The translations under genes and the position numbers were made by a program. A DNA stretch of 37,509 nucleotides from the NCBI GenBank assembly GCA_902797505.1, contig CADBSW010000003.1, forward strand, positions 1 to 37,509, given 5' to 3'. The notes beneath the pieces were generated by a model. The model was given only the letters and a program-made list of their open reading frames with translations. It had not been told where the DNA came from and made no database searches. Positions 25,828-34,294 of this stretch are shown here, piece by piece. Within the stretch, counting starts at the first letter, position 1, and each line of letters starts with the position of its first letter. This DNA is from an uncultured Prevotellaceae bacterium. Its GTDB lineage: Bacteria; Bacteroidota; Bacteroidia; Bacteroidales; Bacteroidaceae.

Positions 25828-25835
25828 CAAAGATA
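25828..25835 (-). promoter_or_regulatory. -7 element of the GH3 gene
   Basis: TATCTTTG on the minus strand, 18 bp before the GH3 start. With the box at 25859-25866 it forms a mirrored pair (TTTGCAAAGATA ... TATCTTTGCAAA) so that the two divergent promoters share the DNA between them. Confidence 0.6.
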
Positions 25836-25858
25836 GTTTTTTTCTTGAATTTTTTACT

Positions 25859-25866
25859 TATCTTTG
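25859..25866 (+). promoter_or_regulatory. -7 element of the 107-residue unknown and ygiQ
   Basis: TATCTTTG on the plus strand, 23 bp before the start codon at 25890. Its -33 zone overlaps the GH3 promoter spacer. No clean TTTG is present at -33. Confidence 0.55.
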
Positions 25867-25889
25867 CAAAGAAATATAAAATAAATGCT

Positions 25890-26213
25890 ATGACATACAA
25901 AATACAGGCAAATGCTTCTGGTACAAGGAGCATCGAAGTAAGTGACAAGCATCTTGAGACCATCAGGAAATATACGTTGTTGAAGAACCTCATTGACAGC
26001 AATGGTATTATCGACGAGGGTGTATTGGAGAAGCTCAAACTCAACTGTCGTTCGATTCTGGAGGCGCAGGCTGAGGTTGACAAGGACCTGATGGACCTTT
26101 GTCTTGACGTAATCTACAACACCAATATGAAAGCGTTGGGATTGCACAACCTGGTGTTGCTCTTTGTGGATTGGCAAGAGAAGACTCCGAAAGAAGAGGA
26201 AGCAGCAGAGTAG
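25890..26213 (+). CDS. Uncharacterised 107-residue protein upstream of ygiQ
   Basis: I do not recognise a family. The protein begins MTYKIQANASGTRSIEVSDKH and is mainly helical and acidic, with no signal peptide or membrane span and an acid-rich C-terminus (KTPKEEEAAE). A longer in-frame start at 25773 was rejected because that extension runs through the divergent promoters and is low-complexity Phe/Asn/Lys. The start at 25890 follows the promoter box at 25859-25866 by 23 bp. The stop codon abuts the ygiQ start with no gap, so the two are co-transcribed and probably translationally coupled. This suggests a partner or regulator role, but only by position. Confidence 0.75.
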   Translation: MTYKIQANASGTRSIEVSDKHLETIRKYTLLKNLIDSNGIIDEGVLEKLKLNCRSILEAQAEVDKDLMDLCLDVIYNTNMKALGLHNLVLLFVDWQEKTPKEEEAAE

Positions 26214-28103
26214 ATGAAGGAATACAGACTGTCGGATTTCCTGCCGACAACCAAGAAGGAGACAGAACTACGGGGATGGGATGAACTCGACGTGATTCTG
26301 TTTTCGGGTGATGCGTATGTGGATCACCCTTCTTTTGGTGCGGCGGTGATCGGCAGGATATTGGAGTCGAATGGTTATCGGGTGGCTATCGTGCCGCAGC
26401 CCGACTGGCATGGCGACTATCGTGACTTTAAGAAACTTGGCAGACCACGGCTGTTCTTCGGTATCTCCCCCGGATGCATGGACTCGATGGTCAATAAATA
26501 TACCGCCAACCGCAGACTACGCTCTGAAGATGCCTATAGTCCGGATGGGCGACACGACTGTCGACCGGAATATCCTACGATCGTATATAGTCAGATCCTG
26601 CGAAAACTATATCCCGACGTGCCTATCGTATTAGGAGGCATTGAGGCATCGTTGCGCCGACTGACACATTACGACTACTGGCAGGACAAACTGATGAAAT
26701 GCATCCTCTGCGATTCCAAGGCGGATATCATCAGTTATGGCATGGGTGAGAAGACCATCGTGAGGGTCGCTGAGGAGTTGGCTGCAGGAAAGACCATCCG
26801 TGAGATTCGTGACTTGCCGCAAACGGTCTATCTGTCGAAGAAACAAGATATTCCTGGCGGTATCACCGATAACGACATCATCCTTCATTCGCATGAAGAA
26901 TGCCTGAAGAACAAGAAAGCACAAGCGGAGAATTTCAGACATATCGAAGAGGAATCGAATAAGATACATGCCCAACGACTGTTGCAGGCGGTTGACGGAC
27001 TCTATGCGGTGGTGAACCCACCCTATCCCCCAATGACCACAGAGGAGCTGGATGCTTCGTTCGACCTTCCTTACACCCGACAGCCACATCCTAAATATAG
27101 AGGTAAAAGAATCCCCGCATACGAGATGATCAAGCACTCGGTGAATATCCATCGCGGTTGTTTCGGTGGATGTGCCTTCTGTACGATCTCCGCTCATCAG
27201 GGGAAGTTCATCACCTGCAGGAGTAAGGAGAGTATATTAAAAGAGGTGAAAGAGGTGGTGCAGATGCCCGACTTCAAGGGATATCTGAGTGATCTGGGCG
27301 GTCCGTCTGCCAATATGTACGGCATGCACGGTAAGAACCTGAAGGCTTGTGAGAAATGCAAGCGTCCTTCGTGCATACACCCTGCGGTATGTCCGAACCT
27401 GAATACCGATCATACGCCATTACTTGAGATCTACCATGCCGTGGATGCCCTGCCGGAGATCAAGAAGAGTTTTATCGGCAGTGGGGTGCGCTATGATCTT
27501 TTGCTGCATCGGAGTAACGACGAACAATGTAATGCCGCAGCTAAGCAATACACCCGTGAACTGATCTGTAAACATGTGAGTGGACGACTGAAAGTGGCAC
27601 CTGAACATACCTCAGACAAGGTGCTCATGCTGATGCGCAAACCTTCTTTCCAGTTGTTTGAGGCCTTTAAGAGAGTGTTCGACCGTATCAACCAACAAGA
27701 GCAACTGCGACAGCAGATCATCCCCTACTTCATCAGTTCGCATCCGGGATGCGAGGAAGCAGACATGGCAGAGTTGGCCGTCATCACCAGACGGTTGGAC
27801 TTCCATCTCGAACAGGTGCAGGACTTCACCCCCACTCCGATGACGGTGGCCACGGAGACTTGGTATACGGGGTATGATCCATACACCCTGCAACCGGTAT
27901 TCTCTGCCAAGACGCAGAAAGAGAAGCTGGCCCAAAGGATGTTCTTCTTCTGGTATAAGCCTGAGGAACGCAGAAATATCGAAAGAGAATTGAAACGGAT
28001 CGGAAGACCCGAATTGATCAATCAGTTGTATGAAAATAATAGAAAGTCAGGTAACAGGCAAGAAAAGTCAAGAGACGTGCGAAGACGGAATAGTCGTAAA
28101 TGA
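26214..28103 (+). CDS. ygiQ: YgiQ-family radical SAM protein
   Basis: A 629-residue protein with the YgiQ N-terminal domain (RLSDFLPTTKKE, DVILFSGDAYVDHPSFG) and the radical SAM cluster motif CFGGCAFC at residues 316-323 (Cys316, Cys320, Cys323). The accessory Cys-rich segment CEKCKRPSCIHPAVCPN is present, as is the C-terminal YgiQ region (FTPTPMTVATETWYTGYDP). The family cleaves S-adenosylmethionine with a 4Fe-4S cluster, and its substrate is not established. It follows the 107-residue unknown without a gap and overlaps the PP2C-like gene by 74 bp. Its basic tail (GNRQEKSRDVRRRNSRK) is encoded entirely within that overlap. Confidence 0.93.
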   Translation: MKEYRLSDFLPTTKKETELRGWDELDVILFSGDAYVDHPSFGAAVIGRILESNGYRVAIVPQPDWHGDYRDFKKLGRPRLFFGISPGCMDSMVNKYTANRRLRSEDAYSPDGRHDCRPEYPTIVYSQILRKLYPDVPIVLGGIEASLRRLTHYDYWQDKLMKCILCDSKADIISYGMGEKTIVRVAEELAAGKTIREIRDLPQTVYLSKKQDIPGGITDNDIILHSHEECLKNKKAQAENFRHIEEESNKIHAQRLLQAVDGLYAVVNPPYPPMTTEELDASFDLPYTRQPHPKYRGKRIPAYEMIKHSVNIHRGCFGGCAFCTISAHQGKFITCRSKESILKEVKEVVQMPDFKGYLSDLGGPSANMYGMHGKNLKACEKCKRPSCIHPAVCPNLNTDHTPLLEIYHAVDALPEIKKSFIGSGVRYDLLLHRSNDEQCNAAAKQYTRELICKHVSGRLKVAPEHTSDKVLMLMRKPSFQLFEAFKRVFDRINQQEQLRQQIIPYFISSHPGCEEADMAELAVITRRLDFHLEQVQDFTPTPMTVATETWYTGYDPYTLQPVFSAKTQKEKLAQRMFFFWYKPEERRNIERELKRIGRPELINQLYENNRKSGNRQEKSRDVRRRNSRK

Positions 28104-28884
28104 GAATTTCGTGGCCGTCATCGACGGGAGTACCAGTAAGTCAGCTGTACAGATCTCTCCAGAGAAGAGTAACGGCAGACTGGCCATGGAACTGATTCAC
28201 GACATGATTACGGAGATGCCTTCACAGATTACCTGCGAGGGTTTCTGTCGTGTTATCACCGAAGGACTGCAGGAGTTTTATGATTATAAAGGCATTGACA
28301 TCCAACATCTCAAGGATCATCCCACGGAGCGTTTGACGGCCAGTTGTATTGTCTATAGTGCCTTCCATCAAGAGATCTGGATGATTGGTGACTGTCAGTG
28401 TCTGGTGGATGGTGTCTTCTATGATAACCCCAAGCCGGCGGAAGAGGTCAACGCCAAGAAAAGAAGTGCGTTTATCAAGGATGCCCTGGCAAACGGCAAG
28501 ACAACGGAAGATTTTCAAACAAAGGATGAGGGACGAGTATTGATATTGCCTGATATTATCGCTGGATGCCAGTTGCAGAATGTGACATATGCGGTCTTTG
28601 ATGGTTTTCCGGTTTATAAAGATGGTGTGAGGATGATCCCATGTAAAGATAGTAAAGAGATTGTGTTGGCATCCGACGGTTATCCATTCTTGAAAAACAC
28701 CTTAGCAGAGAGTGAACGAGCATTAAAAGACTTACTGACTGACGATCCTTTGTGCATAGAAAAGTTTTTTGCCACCAAAGGAGTGATGAAAGGCAACGTC
28801 AGTTTTGATGACCGCACCTATATCCGTTTGCGTGTTGGAAAGGAAAGCGGAAAATTTGGATGGTTACGTCGTTGGATATCCTAA
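28030..28884 (+). CDS. PP2C-like protein phosphatase-fold protein
   Basis: A 284-residue protein. Early motifs EDGIVVNENFVAVIDGSTSK (about residues 18-37) resemble the PP2C metal-binding motifs ED(G) and DGxxx. Later WMIGDCQCLVDG corresponds to the GDSR motif, LASDGYP to the SDG motif, and DRTYIRLRV to the C-terminal DD(N/R)xT motif. No transmembrane segment is seen. The start inside ygiQ is needed, because later Met codons would remove the first motif. It could be a Ser/Thr phosphatase or a divergent non-catalytic member. The 74-bp overlap with ygiQ suggests translational coupling. It ends just before a bidirectional hairpin. Confidence 0.7.
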   Translation: MKIIESQVTGKKSQETCEDGIVVNENFVAVIDGSTSKSAVQISPEKSNGRLAMELIHDMITEMPSQITCEGFCRVITEGLQEFYDYKGIDIQHLKDHPTERLTASCIVYSAFHQEIWMIGDCQCLVDGVFYDNPKPAEEVNAKKRSAFIKDALANGKTTEDFQTKDEGRVLILPDIIAGCQLQNVTYAVFDGFPVYKDGVRMIPCKDSKEIVLASDGYPFLKNTLAESERALKDLLTDDPLCIEKFFATKGVMKGNVSFDDRTYIRLRVGKESGKFGWLRRWIS

Positions 28885-28888
28885 AATA

Positions 28889-28926
28889 ATTGGGGACAAG
28901 GCCCCTTTCGGATACCTGTCCCCAAT
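28889..28926. terminator. Bidirectional terminator between PP2C-like gene and rubrerythrin
   Basis: ATTGGGGACA(A)GG pairs with CCTGTCCCCAAT (12 bp, one bulged A) in the gap between the two convergent genes. Its sequence resembles the hairpin at 23434-23470. The T run on either side is short. Confidence 0.65.
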
Positions 28927-28982
28927 ATCAATAGTCATGAATCTTAGTGGACGTAGATAAAACTATGACCTTAGACTTTTGA

Positions 28983-29537
28983 CTACTTGAAATAGCGCTT
29001 CAGAAGTCCCATGAAACCAGCGCAGTGACGAGCCTCGTCCTTGGCCATCTCATGAACCGTGTCGTGAGTAGCGTCCATGCCGGCAGCCTTGGCATTGCGG
29101 GCAATACGGAACTTATCCTCACAAGCACCACGCTCTGCAGCGATACGAGCCTCCAGGTTGCTCTTGGTATCCTTCAGGACATCACCCAGCAACTCAGCAA
29201 AACGGCTGGCGTGATCTGCCTCTTCAAAGGCATAACGCTTGAAAGCCTCGGCAATCTCAGGATAACCCTCGCGATCGGCCTGACGACTCATAGCCAGATA
29301 CATACCTACCTCACCACACTCACCTTCGAAATGGTTCTTCAAGTCCTTGATCATCTCCTCATCAGCACCTTCATCACGTGCAGCACCTAAGGTGTGAACA
29401 GTTGCGAATGACTGGTCATCCTCTTCTACCAACTCCTTAAACTTGCTTGCGGGAACTTTACAGATGGGGCACTTCTCTGGTGGCTCTGGACCCTCGTGGA
29501 TATAGCCACAAACGGTACAAATAAACTTCTTATTCAT
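28983..29537 (-). CDS. Reverse rubrerythrin (N-terminal rubredoxin, C-terminal diiron domain)
   Basis: A 184-residue protein with an N-terminal rubredoxin domain (Cys7, Cys10, Cys23 and Cys26 in CTVC and CPIC) ahead of a ferritin-like four-helix domain with the diiron ligand patterns [22 protein letters not shown] and DEARHCAGF. The domain order is the reverse of classical rubrerythrin and is typical of anaerobes. Such enzymes reduce hydrogen peroxide with electrons from NADH via a partner reductase and help oxygen tolerance. It is transcribed from its own strong promoter (29582-29612) directly behind the acetylesterase gene. No PerR box was identified, although a Fur-family gene lies 4 kb away. 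Confidence 0.92.
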   Translation of the reverse strand: MNKKFICTVCGYIHEGPEPPEKCPICKVPASKFKELVEEDDQSFATVHTLGAARDEGADEEMIKDLKNHFEGECGEVGMYLAMSRQADREGYPEIAEAFKRYAFEEADHASRFAELLGDVLKDTKSNLEARIAAERGACEDKFRIARNAKAAGMDATHDTVHEMAKDEARHCAGFMGLLKRYFK

Positions 29538-29581
29538 AATGCTCTTGTAATTTTAATTAATGTCGTATAAATCGTATTTTG

Positions 29582-29612
29582 CAAATATAAGAAAAAAAAA
29601 GATGATAACAAA
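29582..29612 (-). promoter_or_regulatory. Promoter of the reverse rubrerythrin gene
   Basis: On the minus strand TTTG (29609-29612), exactly 19 bp, then TATATTTG (29582-29589): a consensus Bacteroidetes promoter. It begins 3 bp after the acetylesterase stop codon, giving a leader of about 38 nt. Confidence 0.8.
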
Positions 29613-29614
29613 AT

Positions 29615-30484
29615 TTATTCGGATTTTTTAATGTATTTGGCGAAATTCTTCTTGGTCTTCTTGATCATCTTCTTGTTGATATGCGGCCGTAGGGCTGGTA
29701 TCGTATTACGCATCTCGTCGGCTAATAAGGCAGCAACCATCGAAGCTCCGGGAATATTGTAATGGGTATTGTCTTTGCGACCACTGGGGATTGATGGTGT
29801 CTCACCCGGTTTGAACCACATATGCAACTTACGTGATTTCACCACGCCCAAACCCTGTTCGAGATCGTGGGTGATCTTATTGGCATCGATGAAAGGCACG
29901 TTCATCTCTTTAGCAATATAACGGGGAACTTCACGATAAGCACCATGGGTATCAATTAGTGTATCACTGTTTACCTCCTCGTCGGAATACTTCACATCGC
30001 GTAGTGACTCATCTTCAACGGTTGAATCAACCTGTCGATGGAAATTCCTTCTTACCACACAGTTACAGAGAATCGGGTTGCCACCTTTCTCTCGTGTCTC
30101 ACGAACGAATCTACGAAGATTATCATCGAAGGTAGAACCGGGATCAGTATGTCGGTCGACAGCCGGTTTCTCATCGTTATGACCGAACTGAATGATGACA
30201 TAATCACCGGGGTGTATCTTATCCAATACCTTTTGCCAACGACCCTCGTTGATAAAACTCTTGCTGCTTCTACCGTTGACCGCATGATTATCGATCACAT
30301 AAGGATCATTGAAGAAGGGTTGGAGCACCATACCCCACCCTCTTTCTTGTTTTCCGCCAGTGGTATCTTTGTTAGCCATCGTACTGTCACCAATCATAAA
30401 GACGGTAACTTTCTTCTCCTGTTGGAAAGCACAGAAGATCATGACAAGGGCTATTGCACCTAATATCGTTTGGATCTTTCTCAT
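29615..30484 (-). CDS. SGNH-hydrolase, rhamnogalacturonan acetylesterase type
   Basis: A 289-residue protein with a signal peptide ([21 protein letters not shown]), then the SGNH block I FMIGDSTM (catalytic Ser at about residue 34), block [11 protein letters not shown], block [14 protein letters not shown] and block V DNTHYN. This layout fits the CE12/RhgT-type rhamnogalacturonan acetylesterases, which remove acetyl groups from pectin side-chain regions. The start at 30484 is chosen because its ATG overlaps the hisS TGA (ATGA) and opens directly into the signal peptide. A Met three codons upstream is possible. It is the last gene of a fur-purA-hisS operon, an odd place for a carbohydrate esterase. 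Confidence 0.82.
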   Translation of the reverse strand: MRKIQTILGAIALVMIFCAFQQEKKVTVFMIGDSTMANKDTTGGKQERGWGMVLQPFFNDPYVIDNHAVNGRSSKSFINEGRWQKVLDKIHPGDYVIIQFGHNDEKPAVDRHTDPGSTFDDNLRRFVRETREKGGNPILCNCVVRRNFHRQVDSTVEDESLRDVKYSDEEVNSDTLIDTHGAYREVPRYIAKEMNVPFIDANKITHDLEQGLGVVKSRKLHMWFKPGETPSIPSGRKDNTHYNIPGASMVAALLADEMRNTIPALRPHINKKMIKKTKKNFAKYIKKSE

Positions 30485-31848
30485 TGCGGACAAATTATGT
30501 TTATCATCTCTGCGGGAGTAACGAGTTGCTGATCACCAGTCAACATATTCTTCAGTGTGATCTTGCCCTCTTGAATCTCATTGTCACCGGCTAAGGCAAC
30601 AAATGGGATATTCATCGCATTGGCATAACTCATCTGTTTCTTCATCTTCGACTTATCGGGATAAACCTCCGTACGGATGCCGGCCTTGCGCATCTCATTG
30701 GCTATAGGCAGACAATAGGCAGTCTCCCGGTCACCGAAATTGATGAACAACAGTTGTGTACCATGAACAGCTTCCTGCGGATAGAGATCCAACGTGTTCA
30801 ATACATCAAAGATACGGTCTGCACCAAAGGAGATTCCCACGCCACTGAGTCCGGGCATACCGAAGATACCTGTCAGGTTATCATAACGGCCACCACCAGT
30901 GATACTACCGATCTGTACATCGAGCGCCTTCACCTCAAAGATAGCTCCTGTGTAGTAATTGAGTCCGCGAGCCAACGTGAGATCCAGTTGCATCTCATTA
31001 TTCAGATTGGCAGTCTTCAGGGTATCCAAGATAAAGCGTGTCTCCTCAACACCCTTCATACCGATCTCTGATGAAGCAAGCACCTGAGCGATGGTATCCA
31101 GCTTCTCATCATTTGTTCCACTCAGAGAGATGATGGGCTGCAACTTCTCGATAGCCTCCTGACTGATACCATCTTCTGCCAGCTCGGCATTGACAGCCTC
31201 CAGACCGATCTTATCCAGTTTGTCGATAGCTACTGTGATATCCACGATCTTATCTGCCTCGCCAATCACTTCTGCGATACCGGTAAGGATCTTACGGTTG
31301 TTGATCTTGATCTGCACACGTACTCCAAAACGGGTAAATACCGTGTCGATAATCTGCATCAGTTCTACCTCATTCAAGAGAGAGTCTGAACCAACAACAT
31401 CCGCATCGCACTGATAAAACTCACGATATCTGCCTTTCTGAGGACGGTCAGCACGCCACACGGGTTGTATCTGATAACGTTTGAAAGGCAACTGCAACTC
31501 ATCACGGTGCATCACCACATAACGGGCGAAGGGAACCGTGAGGTCATAGCGGAGACCCTTTTCACACAGACGGGCTGCCAGGTGTAATGGATTACGCTGT
31601 TGCAGTTCCTCGTCGCTGACCTTATTGAGGAAATCACCGCTGTTTAATACCTTAAACAATAATTTGTCACCTTCCTCACCATACTTTCCCATCAGCGTCT
31701 GCAGACTCTCCATGGCAGGTGTCTCTATCTGTCGAAAGCCATAGAGTGCATACACCTCCTTGATGGTGTTGAAGATATAGTTACGCTTTGCCATCTCCAA
31801 TGGAGAGAAGTCACGCGTACCCTTTGGTATATTTGGTTTATTAGCCAT
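30481..31848 (-). CDS. hisS: Histidyl-tRNA synthetase
   Basis: About 455 residues beginning [19 protein letters not shown], the conserved class II HisRS start. Motif 2 (YRPx-like [27 protein letters not shown]), the histidine-A motifs ([14 protein letters not shown] and GGGRYDNL) and motif 3 ([12 protein letters not shown]) are present. It charges tRNA-His. A longer frame starting at 31878 would overlap purA by 26 bp and adds residues not found in the family, so the start at 31848 is used, 4 bp after the purA stop. The stop codon overlaps the next start as ATGA. Confidence 0.95.
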   Translation of the reverse strand: MANKPNIPKGTRDFSPLEMAKRNYIFNTIKEVYALYGFRQIETPAMESLQTLMGKYGEEGDKLLFKVLNSGDFLNKVSDEELQQRNPLHLAARLCEKGLRYDLTVPFARYVVMHRDELQLPFKRYQIQPVWRADRPQKGRYREFYQCDADVVGSDSLLNEVELMQIIDTVFTRFGVRVQIKINNRKILTGIAEVIGEADKIVDITVAIDKLDKIGLEAVNAELAEDGISQEAIEKLQPIISLSGTNDEKLDTIAQVLASSEIGMKGVEETRFILDTLKTANLNNEMQLDLTLARGLNYYTGAIFEVKALDVQIGSITGGGRYDNLTGIFGMPGLSGVGISFGADRIFDVLNTLDLYPQEAVHGTQLLFINFGDRETAYCLPIANEMRKAGIRTEVYPDKSKMKKQMSYANAMNIPFVALAGDNEIQEGKITLKNMLTGDQQLVTPAEMINIICPQ

Positions 31849-31852
31849 AGTC

Positions 31853-33127
31853 TTATTTTCTGATGATCGTTTGTTCACGATCGGGTCCTACACTGATAAT
31901 ACGAACAGGTGTCTCCAACTGTTCTTCCAAGAAATGGATATAGTCGACGAATGCCTTTGGCAACTGGTCTTCTGAGGTGATGCCCGTCATGTCTGTCTTC
32001 CATCCCGGCAGTTCCTGATAAACAGGTTCTACACCTTCCTCGATGTTAAACGGGAACTCTCTGGTCTCCTTGCCATTCACCTTATATGCCACACAAGCCT
32101 TAATGGTATCAAAGGCATCCAGCACATCACTCTTCATGAGGATGAGTTGTGTAACACCATTGATCATAATAGCATAGCGAAGAGCTACGAGATCAACCCA
32201 ACCGCAACGGCGCTCACGACCGGTGACAGCTCCATATTCATGACCAAGGTCACGTATCTTGGCACCCGTCTCATCAAAGAGTTCTGTAGGGAAAGGTCCG
32301 GCACCTACACGTGTACAGTAAGCCTTCATAATACCGAAGACATCACCGATCTTATTGGGGGCAATACCTAAACCGGTACATGCTCCTGCACAAACGGTAT
32401 TTGAAGAGGTAACGAAAGGATAACTACCGAAGTCGATATCGAGCATCGTGCCCTGAGCACCCTCACAGAGGACACTGTTTCCTGCACGGAGAAGGTTGTT
32501 GATCTCATGCTCAGAGTCAACGATCTTAAACTGCTTGAGGTAGTCGATACCCTCCATCCATGTCTTCTCAACCTCTGTGATATCGTAATCAGTATAGTTA
32601 AGTGATTTCAGGATAGCCTCATGACGAGCCTTGCAAGCGGCATATTTCTCCTCAAAACGATCGAAGATATCACCAACACGTAATCCTGTACGAGAGATCT
32701 TATCTGTGTATGTCGGACCGATGCCCTTACCTGTGGTTCCTACCTTGCCCTTACCTTTGGCTGCTTCATAGGCGGCATCAAGCAGACGATGGGTAGGAAG
32801 GATCAGATGTGCCTTGCGAGAGATATGCAGGTTGGCATGAAGATCATGACCGCTCTTCTCGAGATCCTTTGCCTCGGCCATAAAAAGATCGGGTGCCAGC
32901 ACTACGCCATTACCGATAATATTCACCTTTCCACCCTGAAAGATACCAGAGGGAATACTGCGAAGGACATATTTCTCTCCTTTAAACTCAAGGGTGTGAC
33001 CTGCGTTCGGGCCACCCTGAAACCTGGCAACGACATCATAGAGAGGTGTCAAAACGTCAACAACCTTACCTTTTCCTTCATCGCCCCACTGTAATCCTAA
33101 GAGGACATCAACTTTACCTTGTGTCAT
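31853..33127 (-). CDS. purA: Adenylosuccinate synthetase
   Basis: A 424-residue protein with the PurA N-terminal loop [27 protein letters not shown], the IMP-binding [10 protein letters not shown] segment, and [19 protein letters not shown]. It joins IMP and aspartate using GTP, the first step from IMP to AMP. It follows fur after 7 nt and precedes hisS by 4 nt. Length and motifs are standard. Confidence 0.96.
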   Translation of the reverse strand: MTQGKVDVLLGLQWGDEGKGKVVDVLTPLYDVVARFQGGPNAGHTLEFKGEKYVLRSIPSGIFQGGKVNIIGNGVVLAPDLFMAEAKDLEKSGHDLHANLHISRKAHLILPTHRLLDAAYEAAKGKGKVGTTGKGIGPTYTDKISRTGLRVGDIFDRFEEKYAACKARHEAILKSLNYTDYDITEVEKTWMEGIDYLKQFKIVDSEHEINNLLRAGNSVLCEGAQGTMLDIDFGSYPFVTSSNTVCAGACTGLGIAPNKIGDVFGIMKAYCTRVGAGPFPTELFDETGAKIRDLGHEYGAVTGRERRCGWVDLVALRYAIMINGVTQLILMKSDVLDAFDTIKACVAYKVNGKETREFPFNIEEGVEPVYQELPGWKTDMTGITSEDQLPKAFVDYIHFLEEQLETPVRIISVGPDREQTIIRK

Positions 33128-33134
33128 TTGTCTG

Positions 33135-33617
33135 TTATTTTATGATTCCTAAATTCTTATTACGTTTACGCGTTATTTTTGCCTGACAGGTACTGCATGT
33201 GCCGTAGATATAGAGTGTAAAACCATCTTTACGGAAACGGCGCAGATGGGTCTCGTTGACTTCCCTGACAATGTTAGGAACGGAAATCTCCTTTACCTTT
33301 CCACATACGGTACATACCTGATGACAATGATTATCTGTGCCATAGGATGCCTCATATTTCGTACCCTCCTCTAACCGGTGACAAACCACCAGACGTAATT
33401 TAAGTAGTAGTTTGAGGGTATTATACAAGGTGGCACGACTGACATGAAACTTGGCTTTTTCAAGGCTTTCACTCAACTCCTGAATCGAGAAGCTCCGATC
33501 AAACTGATATACAGTATCAAGCACCGCAAAACGTTCAGGCGTCTTACGGTGGTTACTCTGTTCCAGATAGTTTGTTAGAATAGCTCTGACGGACGAGTTA
33601 ACTGTTTCTTTCATCAC
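33135..33617 (-). CDS. Fur-family transcriptional regulator
   Basis: A 160-residue protein with a winged helix (TPERFAVLDTVYQFDRSFSIQELSESL, VSRATLYNTLKLLLKLRLV) and a C-terminal metal domain with HCHQVCTVCGK and CSTCQAK, the two CxxC pairs for structural zinc. It belongs to the Fur/PerR/Zur superfamily, and the metal or peroxide it senses cannot be told from sequence. It leads the purA-hisS-acetylesterase operon, a common Bacteroidetes association for fur-purA. The N-terminus has two adjacent Met codons, either of which may start. Confidence 0.88.
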   Translation of the reverse strand: MMKETVNSSVRAILTNYLEQSNHRKTPERFAVLDTVYQFDRSFSIQELSESLEKAKFHVSRATLYNTLKLLLKLRLVVCHRLEEGTKYEASYGTDNHCHQVCTVCGKVKEISVPNIVREVNETHLRRFRKDGFTLYIYGTCSTCQAKITRKRNKNLGIIK

Positions 33618-33633
33618 AAAACGATAATCCGTG

Positions 33634-33641
33634 CAAAGATA
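33634..33641 (-). promoter_or_regulatory. -7 element of the fur-purA-hisS operon
   Basis: TATCTTTG followed by CACGG on the minus strand, 16 bp before the fur start codon. No clear -33 TTTG is visible, which is common for promoters that need an activator or are regulated by Fur-like proteins. Confidence 0.5.
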
Positions 33642-33673
33642 CTATATTTTCAACATTTACTGGATATCTTTCT

Positions 33674-34288
33674 TTATAAAAAATCTAAATTATTTCGTTT
33701 CATGGCATTGTGGGCAATCGTTTCATAGACATCACCCAATTGCGCAAAGCGTTGCAGACAGGTATAGGCAGCGCGCTTTACTGAGGTGTTCTCCTCTTTC
33801 ATCACCACGACAATCTGATCCAACAGTTCGTGAATACCACGTTCATCGGGTTCATTGCCTTTCATGAACAAGCGGGAAAGGATATGGTAACCGCAAATCT
33901 GTTTGTATTCACCATTGCTGGCTATCCACTCGAAAGCGATGACAGAAGCGTAGTCAAGATATTGATAGAGATAGAAGGCTGAGAGCTCGGCCAACTCTTG
34001 TGTGTTGGTCTGCTCTATCCATATGTCTGCGATCTCTGGTAACATCTTCTCGGGTGGCATCAGCATCAAAGCCATGATCTTACATTCCCGGATATCTTCT
34101 TTCCATAAGGCGATGGCGAGATTAAAATCTTTTGTATAGGCACTTGCCATCTGTTTGAGATCAGGCAGACTGATTCCCCAATTCAGATGATACTGCACAC
34201 CCTTCTCACGCATAGAACGTGCCGTCTCACCATTCATTCGCAGGAAGAAGGAATGCTTGATGTCCTTAACCGTCTGTACAACATCCAT
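33674..34288 (-). CDS. DNA alkylation repair (AlkD-like) HEAT-repeat protein
   Basis: About 204 residues, all helical, with the AlkD/DNA_alkylation signature near the N-terminus (FFLRMNGETARSMREKGVQYHLNWGISLPDLKQMA) and subsequent HEAT repeats. Proteins of this superfamily include 3-methyladenine glycosylases, but many relatives lack glycosylase activity, and this one is short (usual AlkD is about 230). It follows the DPP III gene by a few bases and is the last gene of an araC-dpp operon. The second of two adjacent Met codons was chosen as start; the first (34291) is equally possible. Confidence 0.72.
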   Translation of the reverse strand: MDVVQTVKDIKHSFFLRMNGETARSMREKGVQYHLNWGISLPDLKQMASAYTKDFNLAIALWKEDIRECKIMALMLMPPEKMLPEIADIWIEQTNTQELAELSAFYLYQYLDYASVIAFEWIASNGEYKQICGYHILSRLFMKGNEPDERGIHELLDQIVVVMKEENTSVKRAAYTCLQRFAQLGDVYETIAHNAMKRNNLDFL

Positions 34289-34294
34289 CATACT

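Noticed and set aside
26631-27197. 188-codon open frame antisense to ygiQ
   Set aside because: Opposite strand of a clear radical SAM gene, with no promoter box or family resemblance.
31849-31878. Longer hisS start at 31878
   Set aside because: It would overlap the end of purA and adds ten residues not seen in HisRS; the conserved start [14 protein letters not shown] begins at 31848.
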